A stretch of DNA of 64,000 bases, from assembly GCF_040183065.1 (NCBI RefSeq), contig NC_091130.1:129185914-129249913 (forward strand), in the 5' to 3' direction. The DNA comes from Periplaneta americana. Taxonomy: Eukaryota; Arthropoda; Insecta; Blattodea; Blattidae. The notes beneath the pieces are model-generated. The model was not told the origin of the DNA and did no database searches. It saw only the letters and a program-made list of their open reading frames with translations. The translations under genes were made by a program, and so were the position numbers. Position 1 is the first letter of the stretch; the number at the start of each line of letters is the position of its first letter. Shown piece by piece: positions 46,232 to 57,440 of this stretch.

Positions 46232-46768
46232 TCATTGGAGGACTCTGTTGTCAATAGCTTGAATCTCCTGTGTGATGTGCTTCAGATCGTCCAAAGTCTG
46301 GGGACGTGTGGCGTAAACCCTGTCATTTAAGTAACCCGATAGAAAGAAGTCCGGCGTTGTCAAATCCGGAGATCTCGGTGGCCACAGGTTCCTGGAAATT
46401 ATTCGGTCGTCAAAGAAACTTGCAATTAGTTCCATGGATTCATTTGATGTATGGCATGTAGCGCCATCTTGCTGAAAATATCCTTGACTCAGCTCTACAT
46501 CGTCCAGTTGCTCAACAAACTCCATGAAAATCAGTCGGTACTCTGCAGTGTTCACAGTCTGGTTAAAAAAAATTGGCCCCACTATTCTCTGTGTGGATAT
46601 TGCGCACCAAACTCCGATTTTAACCTGGTGCATAGGTGCTTCATGGATGACATGTGGATTTTCGATGGCCCAATGGCGTGAGTTCTGTGAGTTCACATAA
46701 AGAGTCGTTGATTTAATGTGTACTGCATTTTCATGTTGACACAAAATGTCGAAAACAGCTGCCAACAA
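46232..46768 (-). pseudogene. Mariner transposase, C-terminal half
   Basis: About 178 codons. Motifs in order: NSQNSRHWAIENPHVIHEAP, KIGVWCAIS, GYFQQDGATCHTS (second catalytic Asp) and WPPRSPDLTTPDFFL (third acidic position), then LNDRVYA. The N-terminal DNA-binding domain and the block with the first catalytic Asp are missing or scrambled by the upstream duplication and a frame break, so the product cannot transpose. The family cuts and pastes at TA sites. Confidence 0.85.
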
Positions 46769-46959
46769 TAGGAATAAAACATAAACATCTGCACATCTAG
46801 TGACAAGGAATCGAAACTCCAGAACATTCTGCTTAATTTGGTGCTAAAATTGGGTCAGTGCTGCCAACAATAGGAATAAAACATAAACATCTGCGCATCT
46901 AGTGACAAGGAATCGAAACTCCAGAATATTCTGCTTAATTTGGTGCTAAAATTGGGTCA
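46759..46959. repeat. 102-bp tandem duplication in the mariner
   Basis: CTGCCAACAATAGGAATAAA through TGCTAAAATTGGGTCA occurs twice with very few differences (ACAT/GCAT type changes), so the duplication is young relative to the decay of the transposase. Confidence 0.85.
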
Positions 46960-47292
46960 TTGAATGAATTTCCAACGGAATAATTAAAGAAAGAAATGTG
47001 TCAGTTCTATATAAATCACTCTGTATATATATTATTATTTCAGTACGTAACATTGTGATTTTACCCTCTTTGGTGATATCTGGTATTAGTTGGCAATACT
47101 GAAGAGAAGACCAAATTAGCCTTGTAGGAACTACTCTTACGTGATCCTGACTATACCTTTGTCTCTGGGTAAACAAACGAGTCAGAAGAGTATCATACTT
47201 AAATGAATCAACTACGTGGAGTTAGCCAATTTTGACTACCCTACCCAACATGTAGGATATCAGTACCTTTCTCATTCATTTGTTTACCTGAA

Positions 47293-47547
47293 GTCCACAC
47301 CTGTGGAGTAACGGTCAGCGCGTCTGCCGCGAAACCAGGTGGCCCGGGTTCGAATCCCGGTCGGGACAAGTTACCTGGTTGAGGTTTTTTCCGGGGTTTT
47401 CCCTCAGCCCAATACGAGCAAATGCTGGGTAACTTTCGGTGCTGGACCCCGGACTCATTTCACCGGCATTATCACCTTCATTTCATTCAGACGCTAAATA
47501 ACCTAGATGTTGATACAGCGTCGTAAAATAACCCAGTAAAAAAAAAA
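47293..47547 (+). mobile_element. tRNA-derived SINE, family D, copy 1, with 12-bp target duplication
   Basis: Full length: tRNA-like head (GGAGTAACGGTCAGCGCGTC, GGGTTCGAATCCCGG), a body with GTTGAGGTTTTTTCCGGGG and TGCTGGGTAACTTTCGGTG, a 3' end GTTGATACAGCGTCGTAAAA and an A tail. Flanked by TGTTTACCTGAA at 47281-47292 and 47548-47559, no mismatch. The transcriptional A and B boxes look intact. Confidence 0.92.
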
Positions 47548-47559
47548 TGTTTACCTGAA

Positions 47560-48581
47560 AACAAGGTAGATACAATCCTCGAAACATGAATTTTGTATGC
47601 TTCACCAGTGATGGAAAAAGCTCATGCTGTATAGACTATATCTCTTGTGTTTAAAGATATTCACGAAAATATACGTTTGCAGCATCCCACATACTGGAAA
47701 AAAATTGCTTTTGACATTATATCTGTCTATCAGTTTATGCGTGTACAGCTGTTTCTTCTAAACTATTCTATGAGTTTTGTTCATTTTCAGGACTTACGAG
47801 TCAGTCCATTCAGAAATAATGCGCATAAAATATACTCTGTTTTACTAGACAGTTAATGGGTCTTCTTAAAGTAAATTATGGTAATTACTTCAAATCTGTC
47901 CTCTTATTTTTTTTTGTTATAGAAGCTAGATGATAATAGAAATATTTTAGGCTGCAAAAATAGTAGTTTCACACAAATGATACATACACCAATTAGTTTG
48001 CAAAACTAACGAAAACCTAGCATCCAAGGAATTAGAGGGAGTCCAAGGCAAATGCTTTATTTTTATATAAAAGTTTAATTTTTATGCAGAAGCTTTATTT
48101 TTTGTAGAGTATATCCGTCCACACATATACTTGTAGAATCTATATTTGTTTCTTGCCACAAATAATTTAAAAGTCAGGTAAGACCAGACAGTACAGTTGT
48201 GACTGCTGTTATTGCTTGTGGTGAGAGAGCAGACTGCAGTTCCACATGTCCACAGATAGGCAATTCCGAGAAACAGTTGCCAGCTGTTGCATCTAACCAA
48301 CTGCACTGAACATTCGGATGATGGTTAATCTGAAATGGAGCTTTTGTCGAAAATAATTTGATGAAAATTTAATTTTTATGTGTTTTATGTGAAAATTTGG
48401 AAATATGTATTTACATTAAAAAGATTCAAAATAATGTGTTTTTATGTGAAATAAAATTTAAAATATATGCTCAGGTGACCTTTTCCGACACTTAAAACAC
48501 AATTACGAGGTTCTATTACAGTGCAAATAAAATATTTCTTTACCTAAGAATCTTAGCCCTAATCAACGTCGTCATCATCAT

Positions 48582-48614
<33 letters not shown>

Positions 48615-49439
48615 CATCATCATCATCATCATCGCAATAGTATCTACCCAAAATGGCGTAACTATTGTGTCTGATGTACAGATGACATCAGTCTGAGAGG
48701 GTATAGTACACTTTGAGGAGGAGAGAGAAAAGACGTTCAAGTAGAATTTCACCAGACCTTGAACTTATACATGGCTAAATCGACAATTGGTACTAAAGTC
48801 TGTGTGATGTATCTTGTCTCACTGTGAAAAGAGAGAGAAAGGAGATATGTCTTACTTCGTCTGTGTTGTTATGGTGATGGGGGAGTGGAGCGATGCCCAT
48901 CCAGCCAGTGGCAGAAGGGACTAGTTGATACATTCTGTAGCGCAAAATAAAATTACAAAATATCTCTCTTCGTACTGTGTAGTTCTGTCACTGAGCTTGT
49001 CTTTCAAGAAACTGAGTTCCGGTAGCCTGTACAATAACAAGATTTTGAAAGGAATCCTGAAAATTTACAACCCTCCTATAATCTCCACCCTCATTTGAAG
49101 GGACTTGGTTTTATTGCTACTGAGACAAGATAAACCTTACCAGGTATACATAGCTGAGTCATAATTTCCACAAGGAAAGCAAACTATTCAAACTCACCGT
49201 TGCCACATAAAGCAATAGTAAGGCATAACAAGCATTGGGCTGCAGTATCTGTATAAAGGAGGCAAAAAAATAGAGAAACTTAATCGAAAACTAAAGTTGG
49301 TTGGTACTCAATACATTTATGAAAATTGTCTTTTATCATGAAATTGCAGAGAGCTGTGAAGATATAGGAAAGAAAATCTGTTGAGGTAATCCTGCCAACT
49401 CCATAGCGCAATCAAATTGAAAAATTAGAACAAAACTGA
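47560..49439. other. Non-coding stretch with TAA/CAT simple repeats
   Basis: A TAA then CAT compound microsatellite is at about 48581-48632. No motif-bearing ORF; the rest is unassigned. Confidence 0.45.
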
Positions 49440-49751
49440 GCATTACCATTAAGTACGAGAAAAATTCGTACCAGCACCGGGAATCGAACCCAGGACCTCT
49501 CAGCTGTGCGCGCTGAGTGCTCTTAACCAACTGAGCCGGGACACGATCCATGACGCCTGCCGAACTCCTCTCGTAGTATTATGTTACGGCCTTACTACCT
49601 GCATTTAAGACGATACACGTCATATATATATATACATACATACATACATACATACATACATACATACATACATACATACATACATACAGGAGAGGTCCTG
49701 GGTTGGATTCCCGGTGCCGGTACGAATTTTTCTCGTACTTAATGGTAATAA
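49440..49751. repeat. Second inverted family A SINE structure with (CATA)n core
   Basis: 62-bp arms at 49440-49502 and 49689-49751 are reverse complements (ATTACCATTAAGTACGAG, CGGGAATCGAACCCAGGACC and mirrors). The left half is a longer minus-strand family A copy, with tRNA-like module and leader to about 49617; the right half keeps only the T-arm and tail. The centre holds a CATA microsatellite (49633-49688) that probably replaced the missing part. Confidence 0.8.
49633..49688. repeat. (CATA)n microsatellite
   Basis: About 14 uninterrupted tetranucleotide units inside the palindromic SINE. Confidence 0.9.
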
Positions 49752-50168
49752 AACAAACCAACTAGTTCACACTAGTCATGTAATATGCTATGAGGTGGGC
49801 GAGACCTCATTCATATTTGATACATAAAACTGAGCATATTTGGAAATTTTGTTTCCTAGTATGTTGTAATTCACTTTAGATTCTCTTGCAGTTTTTAGTA
49901 GGTTCCCTGGCTTTGGTAACAGTACTACTTATAAAGATTTTTTCTGGTCGTTAAATATCAGGATAATTAGCATGTACTGTAAAATTTATTTGTGCCAGCC
50001 CTATTAAACTCTTTAACCGTTTTAAATTTGTTCTAAAATTTTATTATACTTCCATAGTTAAAAATGTGTGTGTTTTCATCCAGTAGTATCATTTACCCAA
50101 TCATCCCTATCTATGAGCAACATGCCAGACCTTTAGTTCTTTTTGCCACCATAGGCATTGCTTGCAAA

Positions 50169-50660
50169 AATCGGAAAGTTAGAATTTATAAAACAGTTAT
50201 ATTACCAGTTGTTCTTTAAGGTTGTGAAACTTGGACTCTCACTCTGAGAGAGGAACATAGGTTAAGGGTGTTTGAGAATAAGGTGCTTAGGAAAATATTT
50301 GGGGCTAAGCGGGATGAAATTACAGGAGAATGGAGAAAGTTACACAACACAGAACTGCACGCATTGTATTCTTCACCTGACATAATTAGGAACTTAAAAT
50401 CCAGACGTTTGAGATGGGCAGGGCATGTAGGACGTATGGGCGAGTCCAGAAATGCATATAGAGTGTTAGTTGGGAGGCCGGAGGGAAAAAGACCTCTAGG
50501 GAGGCCGAGACGTAGATGGGAGGATAATATTAAAATGGATTTGAGGAAGGTGGGGTATGATGATAGAGACTGGATTAATCTTGCACAGGATAGGGACCGA
50601 TGGCGGGCTTATGTGAGGGCGGCAATGAACCTTCGGGTTCCTTAAATGCCATTTGTTTGT
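50169..50660 (+). pseudogene. 5'-truncated LINE: C-terminal end of reverse transcriptase ORF
   Basis: Reads KVRIYKTVILPVVL, a stop, GCETWTLTLREEHRLRVFEN and KVLRKIFGAKRDEITGEWRK, then [28 protein letters not shown] and AMNLRVP, ending at a TAA at 50643. This C-terminal signature is common in arthropod RTE-like LINEs. An in-frame stop near 50217 breaks it, and a short TAAG tail (50657-50670) marks the 3' end. Confidence 0.8.
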
Positions 50661-51359
50661 AAGTAAGTAAGGTATTGCTTGCAGTGCACCATGGGAGGCA
50701 AGCTGCATAATATTGCATAACGATGATGACTAAGGGAGCAATGATTGATTACCAAAGAGAAATGGGACTACCTCATGAAAATCTACAACCAAGCACCTTT
50801 TTTGTCCACATTAAATTCGATATGGACCAGTATGTTCAGACTCTTCCATTGGGAATGTGACTGAACTCCAGTTGCCGATTAAAGGAAGCTGCACTAACAT
50901 GCGAAGACCATGTAGAGATTGTGGAGTCCAATCACGTTCCTAACATAATACTCTCTCTCTCTCTGTGTGTGGGTGCGCACTTATATTCTCTATTTTGATG
51001 TTCACCTTAACACTTATTATAAAATATGAAACTTTCTTAAAAGCTTAAAACTTTAAAGGTGTGTATGTGCGTGCGTGTGTGTGTATGTAATGCCTACCCA
51101 CTTCACTTAACGTCATTCGGGTTCCACATACTGGTACTGCAGATAGATGGCAGGATTGTGACCCATTTTCAAGTTGCACACCACTTCGGCAGGCCATGTT
51201 ATGCATGATGTGTATCTGTGAAGAGTTATGTCGTGTACTAGATGAATGTATTTGTAAGTGTGGTGTAGGGAATGGGTGAGGATGATGAGGAAGGGAGAAG
51301 GGGAAACCCGGTACCAGCACATAGCTTAGTAAAACTATAAGAAGGTAATATGCCGTATT

Positions 51360-51479
51360 GACAGACAGTACCGTTTCAGCAATGGTGTTGTGACATCATC
51401 AGTGGTTCTTGAACTACTCAACTAGTTCAAGAGACACTGATAATGACACAACACCAGTGCCGAAACATTGCAGTCTGCC
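51360..51479. repeat. Short palindrome resembling a Penelope-like terminal arm
   Basis: Arms 51360-51415 and 51423-51479 are reverse complements around 7 bases. The left arm on the minus strand has CTGATGATG and later GAAAC; the right arm has CTGATAATG and CCGAAAC. The order recalls the arms at 21.4 and 37.3 kb, but stem pairing between is weak and no GIY-YIG coding is present. Confidence 0.55.
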
Positions 51480-53539
51480 AACAAAGTATATAATCTATTT
51501 TAATAGTTTTAACACCTTCAATTAAAATTTTAAGTTTCTAAGAAAGTTTTATAACTTATTTTTAATAGTACCACTAGCGTTTTATTTACTGATACTTGCA
51601 GCTGCAAAGGTTGTCCAATGTTGAAATTCAACATGAATGAGAAATCACGAACAAATTTTGCTAGAGCCCTCCATCAGGTACAGAATTCTTTTACATGCTG
51701 TTAACTACGAAATTAAACCCACAGCTTTACTTCTCTCCCTGAAAAAGCCACTCTAAGGATTTTATCTCCCTTTTAAAATAGTTATCCTCAGTTGGGATTG
51801 AGAATTATACATTTTCCGTCTTTAAATCGGCTACAACTTGCCATTTAACCACTCCAATACACCTCAAAATCTGTGCTTCAGTGGCTGACCATGATAATAT
51901 CTTTGAAAAATATTGGAGTGCAAGACGTCGAATGACTTTATTGTCAAACGCCTGGCATTAGAAAACAACAACATTTTCTGTCTGCCTTAATGAATGGTGT
52001 ATGTTAGAGATCTACATGGTTGTAATCTCCCCTACTCTTCCACTGAAAACTGTTTACATAGTGCATACAATTTAGACTATTTTAGTGTTTGGAATGCTTC
52101 TGTTTCAGTTTATTTTCATTGCGTAATTTTTTACAGTTTTTAATCTTCTACCATATACAATGCATCCTATTTCACTCATTTCCTCATTCAAGGACTGTAA
52201 TAAAATGCTACACAACACAATTTCAGACCTGCTCTACTCTTTTAGAGCAACATTACGAAGGATATTAATTAAGAGCTGAAATTCTTGACTATGATTTACT
52301 GAAGTTTGGAGTTCATAATGCGAGACATTGTGTTCTCTTTCTATTCAATGATTACCGGTAGTTGAAAATAGAAATTATGCAACAAAATCATTAAACTTCA
52401 AAAAAATGCCGGTCGAAGTGTGATACTCATGTTAAAATATAGAATAATCTTCTGTTGGATGACAAAATGAAATCTGTAATTGGTACAATTGGATTTTTGT
52501 TCACTTCATAGTAAGCAATGATTTTTGTACTTTTATGGACCTCAAAATCGAATGTCAAACAACAGAATACCAAAAGCAATCCTGAATTATAATCCAACAG
52601 GAAAAAGGTCGTTCAAATGTCCTCAAAAACAATGGAAAGAAAACTTTAATAGACCATAACAGTTCTTAAAGGATTACAACATGTGAAGATGATAATGATG
52701 GTTCTCCAAATTTTTCATATAAAGGATTCAAACATACAGTGAAGTCAGACGAAGCATTTTTAGTTTTAGAAATTTTTATTAGAAAATTCTGATTACAGAA
52801 TGGAGATAATGTAACTGACAAATAAGACAAGAGGATGGCAAATGTTTTAAAAAACTGGTTTAGATTTGAAGTTTAGAGATGAAGGATGAAGAAATGGAAA
52901 AAAGAAAAAGAATGAAGATAACAAAATTTTACAATGTAAATTTCACCGATTTATTTACTTACTGTCCATGTTTTTTGAGATTTAAAATATGTACAGTGTG
53001 TGCCCAAATGATGAAGATAAACTTTGTATGGTTGTAAGGAAGGGGTAACATGTCACTGCCATGACAATTTTCCTATGTGCAACCCTTACTGAAGTGGAGG
53101 TACACTCATCAGATTTAAATATATATAACTTTCCAAAATGGTTGTTTTAAATAACTAGATAAAAATCTGGTGGGAGGGAAGAAACAACCTTTAAAACTTA
53201 AATAGATGTTTAAATAACTATAACATTTCTGAAAACAAGTTTTAAACACCCAAATGGATGTTTAATACTTTTTTAGCAGGTTTTAGAAAGTTATAATTAC
53301 CTACTTCTTGAAACGTTGTCATTTTGTACATAGAAAATATGTTGTGGCAGCAATGATAAACATTTTGAGATGGAAAATATATGCCCACAGGAGTCTTGTT
53401 TGGGTATTGCACAGTTATAAAGTTGATACTTCTGAGCACCTGAAGATATGTAGTCTCTTAGGCTGCTCGCCATTCAGTGTATCATACTGGTATCACAGAA
53501 CTGTATAAATTAACATTTCAGGGAATAAGTGAAAGCAAT
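51480..53539. other. Non-coding stretch
   Basis: No motif-bearing ORF, SINE box or TIR pair recognised. Low-complexity A-rich patches near 52900. Confidence 0.45.
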
Positions 53540-53900
53540 TGAACTTTTTTTGAAGTTGAATAGAATAACAAGAAGAAAAGCCAAGAATTTATCAACAAAT
53601 GCTCAAAATTTCTTCTGTCAGCATCAGTAATCATTGACATTACACCATCAATTCTCTCAATCACTTGTGTTTGGCAGGATTTCATTGCAAGTTGCCATTA
53701 TATCAACCAGCCGCTCTTCTTCTGACTTGATGGGTAATATTGAACATTAGATAATTCAGATGGCGTCAGAGAAAGAAGTCGAGGCAACTGAGATCTGGTA
53801 ATTGAGGCAGTTGTGAAACAGAACCCTTGTTCAATCCATTGCTCTCCAAATGCCTGCTGGGCATGATCGTGAACACCAGTGCGAAACTAAACATTGTTTT
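53540..53900 (-). pseudogene. Heavily decayed mariner C-terminus
   Basis: Across shifting frames of the minus strand, words like SEEERLVDIMATCNEIL and DADRRNFEHLL match the last part of mariner transposases (motif order ...IxxACxxI...RRxxFEHLL). Several frameshifts and stops; no TIRs identified with confidence. Confidence 0.5.
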
Positions 53901-54239
53901 GTCATGCTGCAACTACATCACTTGTAGATACTTAACTTTAAACTGTGTATTACTGAAATTATGCTCCAGCAGACATGGATTCTTATTTCAAAATGCTTAT
54001 CTTGATCCCCTTACAATGACACGATATTTGTCTTTATCATTTTGATATATTGTGTATAATAAGGATATTTCTGAGAAATTTTATTTTTTCCATTTGACAT
54101 TAGTAATGTAAATTAGAAACATTGATCACAAGTATACATTTTTAAGGATAAAAATGTAATTTTTATTAAAGATTTTATATTGTTACGTTTTGGTAAAATT
54201 ATCATGTTTGTCTCTGAAGATATGCGGTCATTTTCAATA

Positions 54240-54939
54240 CAGTGGAGTCCTTTCGTTTTTAATAAATGGGGAGTAAAAACTATTAGCCAATTAAAGGTCA
54301 TTTAATACGTTTCTATGTACTGTGTACTACGTTATTGATCTTCTGTGCCCGCCCCTACCTCGGCGATGCAACCACTGTCGAGCGATGAACTCAGTGACTC
54401 ATAGACAAAAGATATGGTGTAAGCAGCCGGGTGAGTATAAACACTATTTACTCTTTAATACTACATATTACTGAGGATGATGTACTTGTCTCCAAGCGTT
54501 GGAGGAACCACAAGCAGATTCCCTACAAGTTTCAACTCATTTTTTTGTCTGAGTAAATGTATTGTGAAAGGGTATCAGTCTAAATGACTTTAAAAATATT
54601 TTTATTGTTAATGTTAAAACAATTATTTTATTTAGAGGAGTTACCACTGTAATTATTTATTCTTATATTTGTATGTGTTACTAAAAAATCTTCTTCTTAT
54701 ATTAGTATGTGTACATATTTAGATTTTAAAATAATTCTTACTTAAATTTGTATTTTTATGTAGTGCAAATAAATTTCTTTATTCTTCTTACTGCATCTTT
54801 TGATATCAACGTCGAGCATGAGCAAAACTATCACTTTATCAGTAACATAGTGAGTGGTGTTCCTGTAGTTGGCGGAGTCAGCTAGCTTTCCAAATTAGAA
54901 GTTTCCATAGCAGAAGATTCCAACGAAGGGACTCCACTG
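54240..54939. mobile_element. Non-autonomous pogo-type element
   Basis: Ends CAGTGGAGTCCTTTCGTT and the complement of AACGAAGGGACTCCACTG are inverted over 18 bases with one change, and TA flanks both (54238-54239, 54940-54941). 700 bp, no transposase. The TIR family differs from those at 3.7 and 39.3 kb but shares the CAGT start. Confidence 0.85.
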
Positions 54940-55540
54940 TAATGTAATAAAATTAGAAGAAAATTTATGTTTTCAAATATAGGATCTTGATATGGATAGG
55001 TTTTCTGTTGGGTACATATAATTTTGCTCTTCTACATTGTTTCATTGCTTTAAATTCAGGATGCCTACATAAATGAATCCATATAATCAAATGCTGAATT
55101 TTCCACATCTTATTAGAGGAGAGACCCTTTCAAATTGCGTTTTGGACAGCATTCTCTTGGGTCTAACTCGTGGTGCATGGACTGGCAGTTCTGATATTTT
55201 ATATTGCTCTGGAGGAAGAAGACCTATTATATGCCCAGCTAATAGATGGCATGAGACCATAACGGACCACATGATCTAACACTTGCACGGAAGGTGATGA
55301 TGGTTCGAGCTTTTTATTTTAAAAGCAATATTTCTTGTTTATTTGCAATTTTCTAATCGTAATGTAATGTGTATGAAATTTAAATGTGAAACAATGACTC
55401 ACTTTACTAACAACAGTAAATAAAAGTAATTTATTTCGATGCTTAATCTGCTAATAATCATTCTTTAACACTATTGGTATAATATACCAACAATCCCGTT
55501 CTATAAAGATAAATATAGCCTGTCCCACATTGATGTAATA

Positions 55541-55810
55541 GTCCACACCTGTGGAGTAACGGTCAGCGTGTCTGGCCGCGAAACCAGGTGGCCCGGGTTC
55601 GAATCCCGGTTGGGGCAAGTTATCTGGTTGAGGTTTTTTCCGAGGTTTTCCCTCAATCCAATACGAAAAAATGCTGGGTAAGTTTCGGTGCTGGACCCCG
55701 GACTCATTTCACCGGCATTATCACCTTCATATCATTCAGATGCTAAATAACCTAGATGTTGATACAGCGTCGTAAAATAACCCAAGAAAATAAAAAAAAT
55801 AAATAAATAA
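55541..55810 (+). mobile_element. tRNA-derived SINE, family D, copy 2, with 12-bp target duplication
   Basis: Nearly the same sequence as 47293-47547 across its length, with an A-rich tail containing AAAT units. Flanked by ATTGATGTAATA at 55529-55540 and 55811-55822 without mismatch. Two so similar full-length copies with clean duplications indicate recent activity of this family. Confidence 0.92.
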
Positions 55811-56649
55811 ATTGATGTAATAGGTCTGATGGTGGGAGCACGAGGTACCATACCCTCCTTCTTTGCCAACAAATGTAAAAACCTGGGGCTAACACCCATA
55901 GCATTGTGAAGGAAATAGCCATTAGTGCCCTCAAAGGGTCGGTTCAGATATTGAGAAATCATTTGTATGGGAGTGATAATGGAAATTTCAAGTTATCTTA
56001 ACCGATGGCTGTTGATTGGTTTAGATATCAATGCCAATAAATCCGTACTATTATTTTTCTCGTGCTATATGGCATTCAAATCATTCTAACCTATCTGATG
56101 ATATTTTTTTCCCCCTTCCTTAACTGTAAATGGGCACATTGGGCACATTTTGTATATTTGATTCCCTAACCGTTTCAAATGTTTATCATTTTTTACCTTT
56201 TAGGTGTGTTTGCAAATTATATGTAATACGCTTTGTCAAATCTGGCAACCTTTTCATAAGGGAAGCTAAATTTATATATTTATATATGTCATGTATTCAC
56301 GATACCAACAATCAATTTTATAATTTTAAATATCAAGTCCGTTTTCATAGAAGTTGTCACGTAATATTTTCAATTGTTTGCTTTCATATTTTCAAATCTT
56401 ACTGTTACAATTTTGTGCTACACGTATTTATTATTGTAGGAGAAAGAAATTTGAGTGAGGAACAGTCAATTATTGTCTGGTGACAGAAAATATAAGATCT
56501 GTTAGCTAGAATGCCTAAATTCAGTAAACCATTTAAAAGTAAACTGTATGTTTACATTAGTGAATTTGGTGCCCATGTGTTTTCAACTGATTGAACAGTT
56601 TTGTTATGTAAGGTTTATGAAAATACAGTTAATCACAACATTACGTCAA

Positions 56650-57440
56650 CTACGAAGTAAAAATGTGAGTTATATGATGACACAAAATTTGGCAAGAGCA
56701 TTTCAAAGCTGACGTTATGATGTCAGTAGTAAGTGTCTGTGGTAGTTCAAAATTCTTCCTGAAACTTTCAAAGTACTTGGGAATCACACCACAAGTTCCA
56801 ATAAGAAGACCAATCACCTCAATGTTTTCAAGCTGGTATTTTACTTTGAAGTAATCAACTGTTGGCAGGTTTTCTTGATTCACATCCTCCGGCTGGCTAC
56901 TCCCCATTTCAATCTTTATGGTAGGATCAATTATATATCCTTTCTTGGTAGTCTGGAAATATGCTGTGATGTCATTGTGTCTAGAGGAGCCATTAATAGC
57001 AGGGCAAAAAATTTACTCTTCTACTATCCAAGACTTCTTTTTCAAAGCAGCTGCAATTAAGGGTCGAACATGATGGTGTCTGGCATTTCGGAAGAATAAA
57101 CCTCTATTACACTGACCTTGGACGTGAGTAAGAATTTCAGTCTCCGGACATCCATGTCTGCACTGGGATCTGTCCAAAGAGCGACCAGGTACTCCTCTAA
57201 CTGCTGCTAAGTTGGCATTCATTTTAAGGCAGGTTACCCATTCAGATGTAGATAGTTCAGACATTAAAAATTCAGGCATTGGCTTTAGGTACTTTGCTGT
57301 ATAATTCTACACCTCTGCCTCTTCTAGGCATAACTTTCCATGATTCGAATTCTCTGTTTCTTAATTCCTCTCTTAATTTCCTAGTTACAGATTTACGAAG
57401 TTCAATTGAACAAGGCAGACTTAGATGTTGACGGAAGAAA
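56650..57440 (-). pseudogene. LINE fragment of the restriction-like-endonuclease class
   Basis: Reading down the minus strand: RKLREELRNREFESWK, NLAAVRGVPGRSLDRSQCRH, then ETEILTHVQGQC (the C..C...H...C finger), RNARHHHVRPLI, a TAA near 57012, HNDITAYFQTTKKGYIIDP and VIGLLIGTCGVIP. In R2/NeSL-type LINEs a Cys/His finger followed by a (P)D...D endonuclease lies after the reverse transcriptase. One stop and one frameshift (near 57285) break it; no reverse transcriptase part is kept. Confidence 0.75.

Larger units (their letters stand above)
46041..47023 (-). mobile_element. Mariner element with about 42-bp TIRs
   Basis: Ends CAGAGTGATTTATATAGAAC and the complement of GTTCTATATAAATCACTCTG pair over about 42 bases with one difference, flanked by TA at 46039-46040 and 47024-47025. 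The minus strand carries the C-terminal transposase half. A 102-bp tandem duplication (46759-46959) lies in the 5' part. At 983 bp it is shorter than a full mariner and the first catalytic region is lost. Confidence 0.88.

Noticed and set aside
50496-50708. Minus-strand ORF across the LINE
   Set aside because: Shadow of the LINE C-terminal frame on the other strand.
55060-55279. Possible further lola exon after TTCAG at 55055-55059
   Set aside because: In-frame stops follow within a few codons in both plausible phases and there are no zinc-finger residues.
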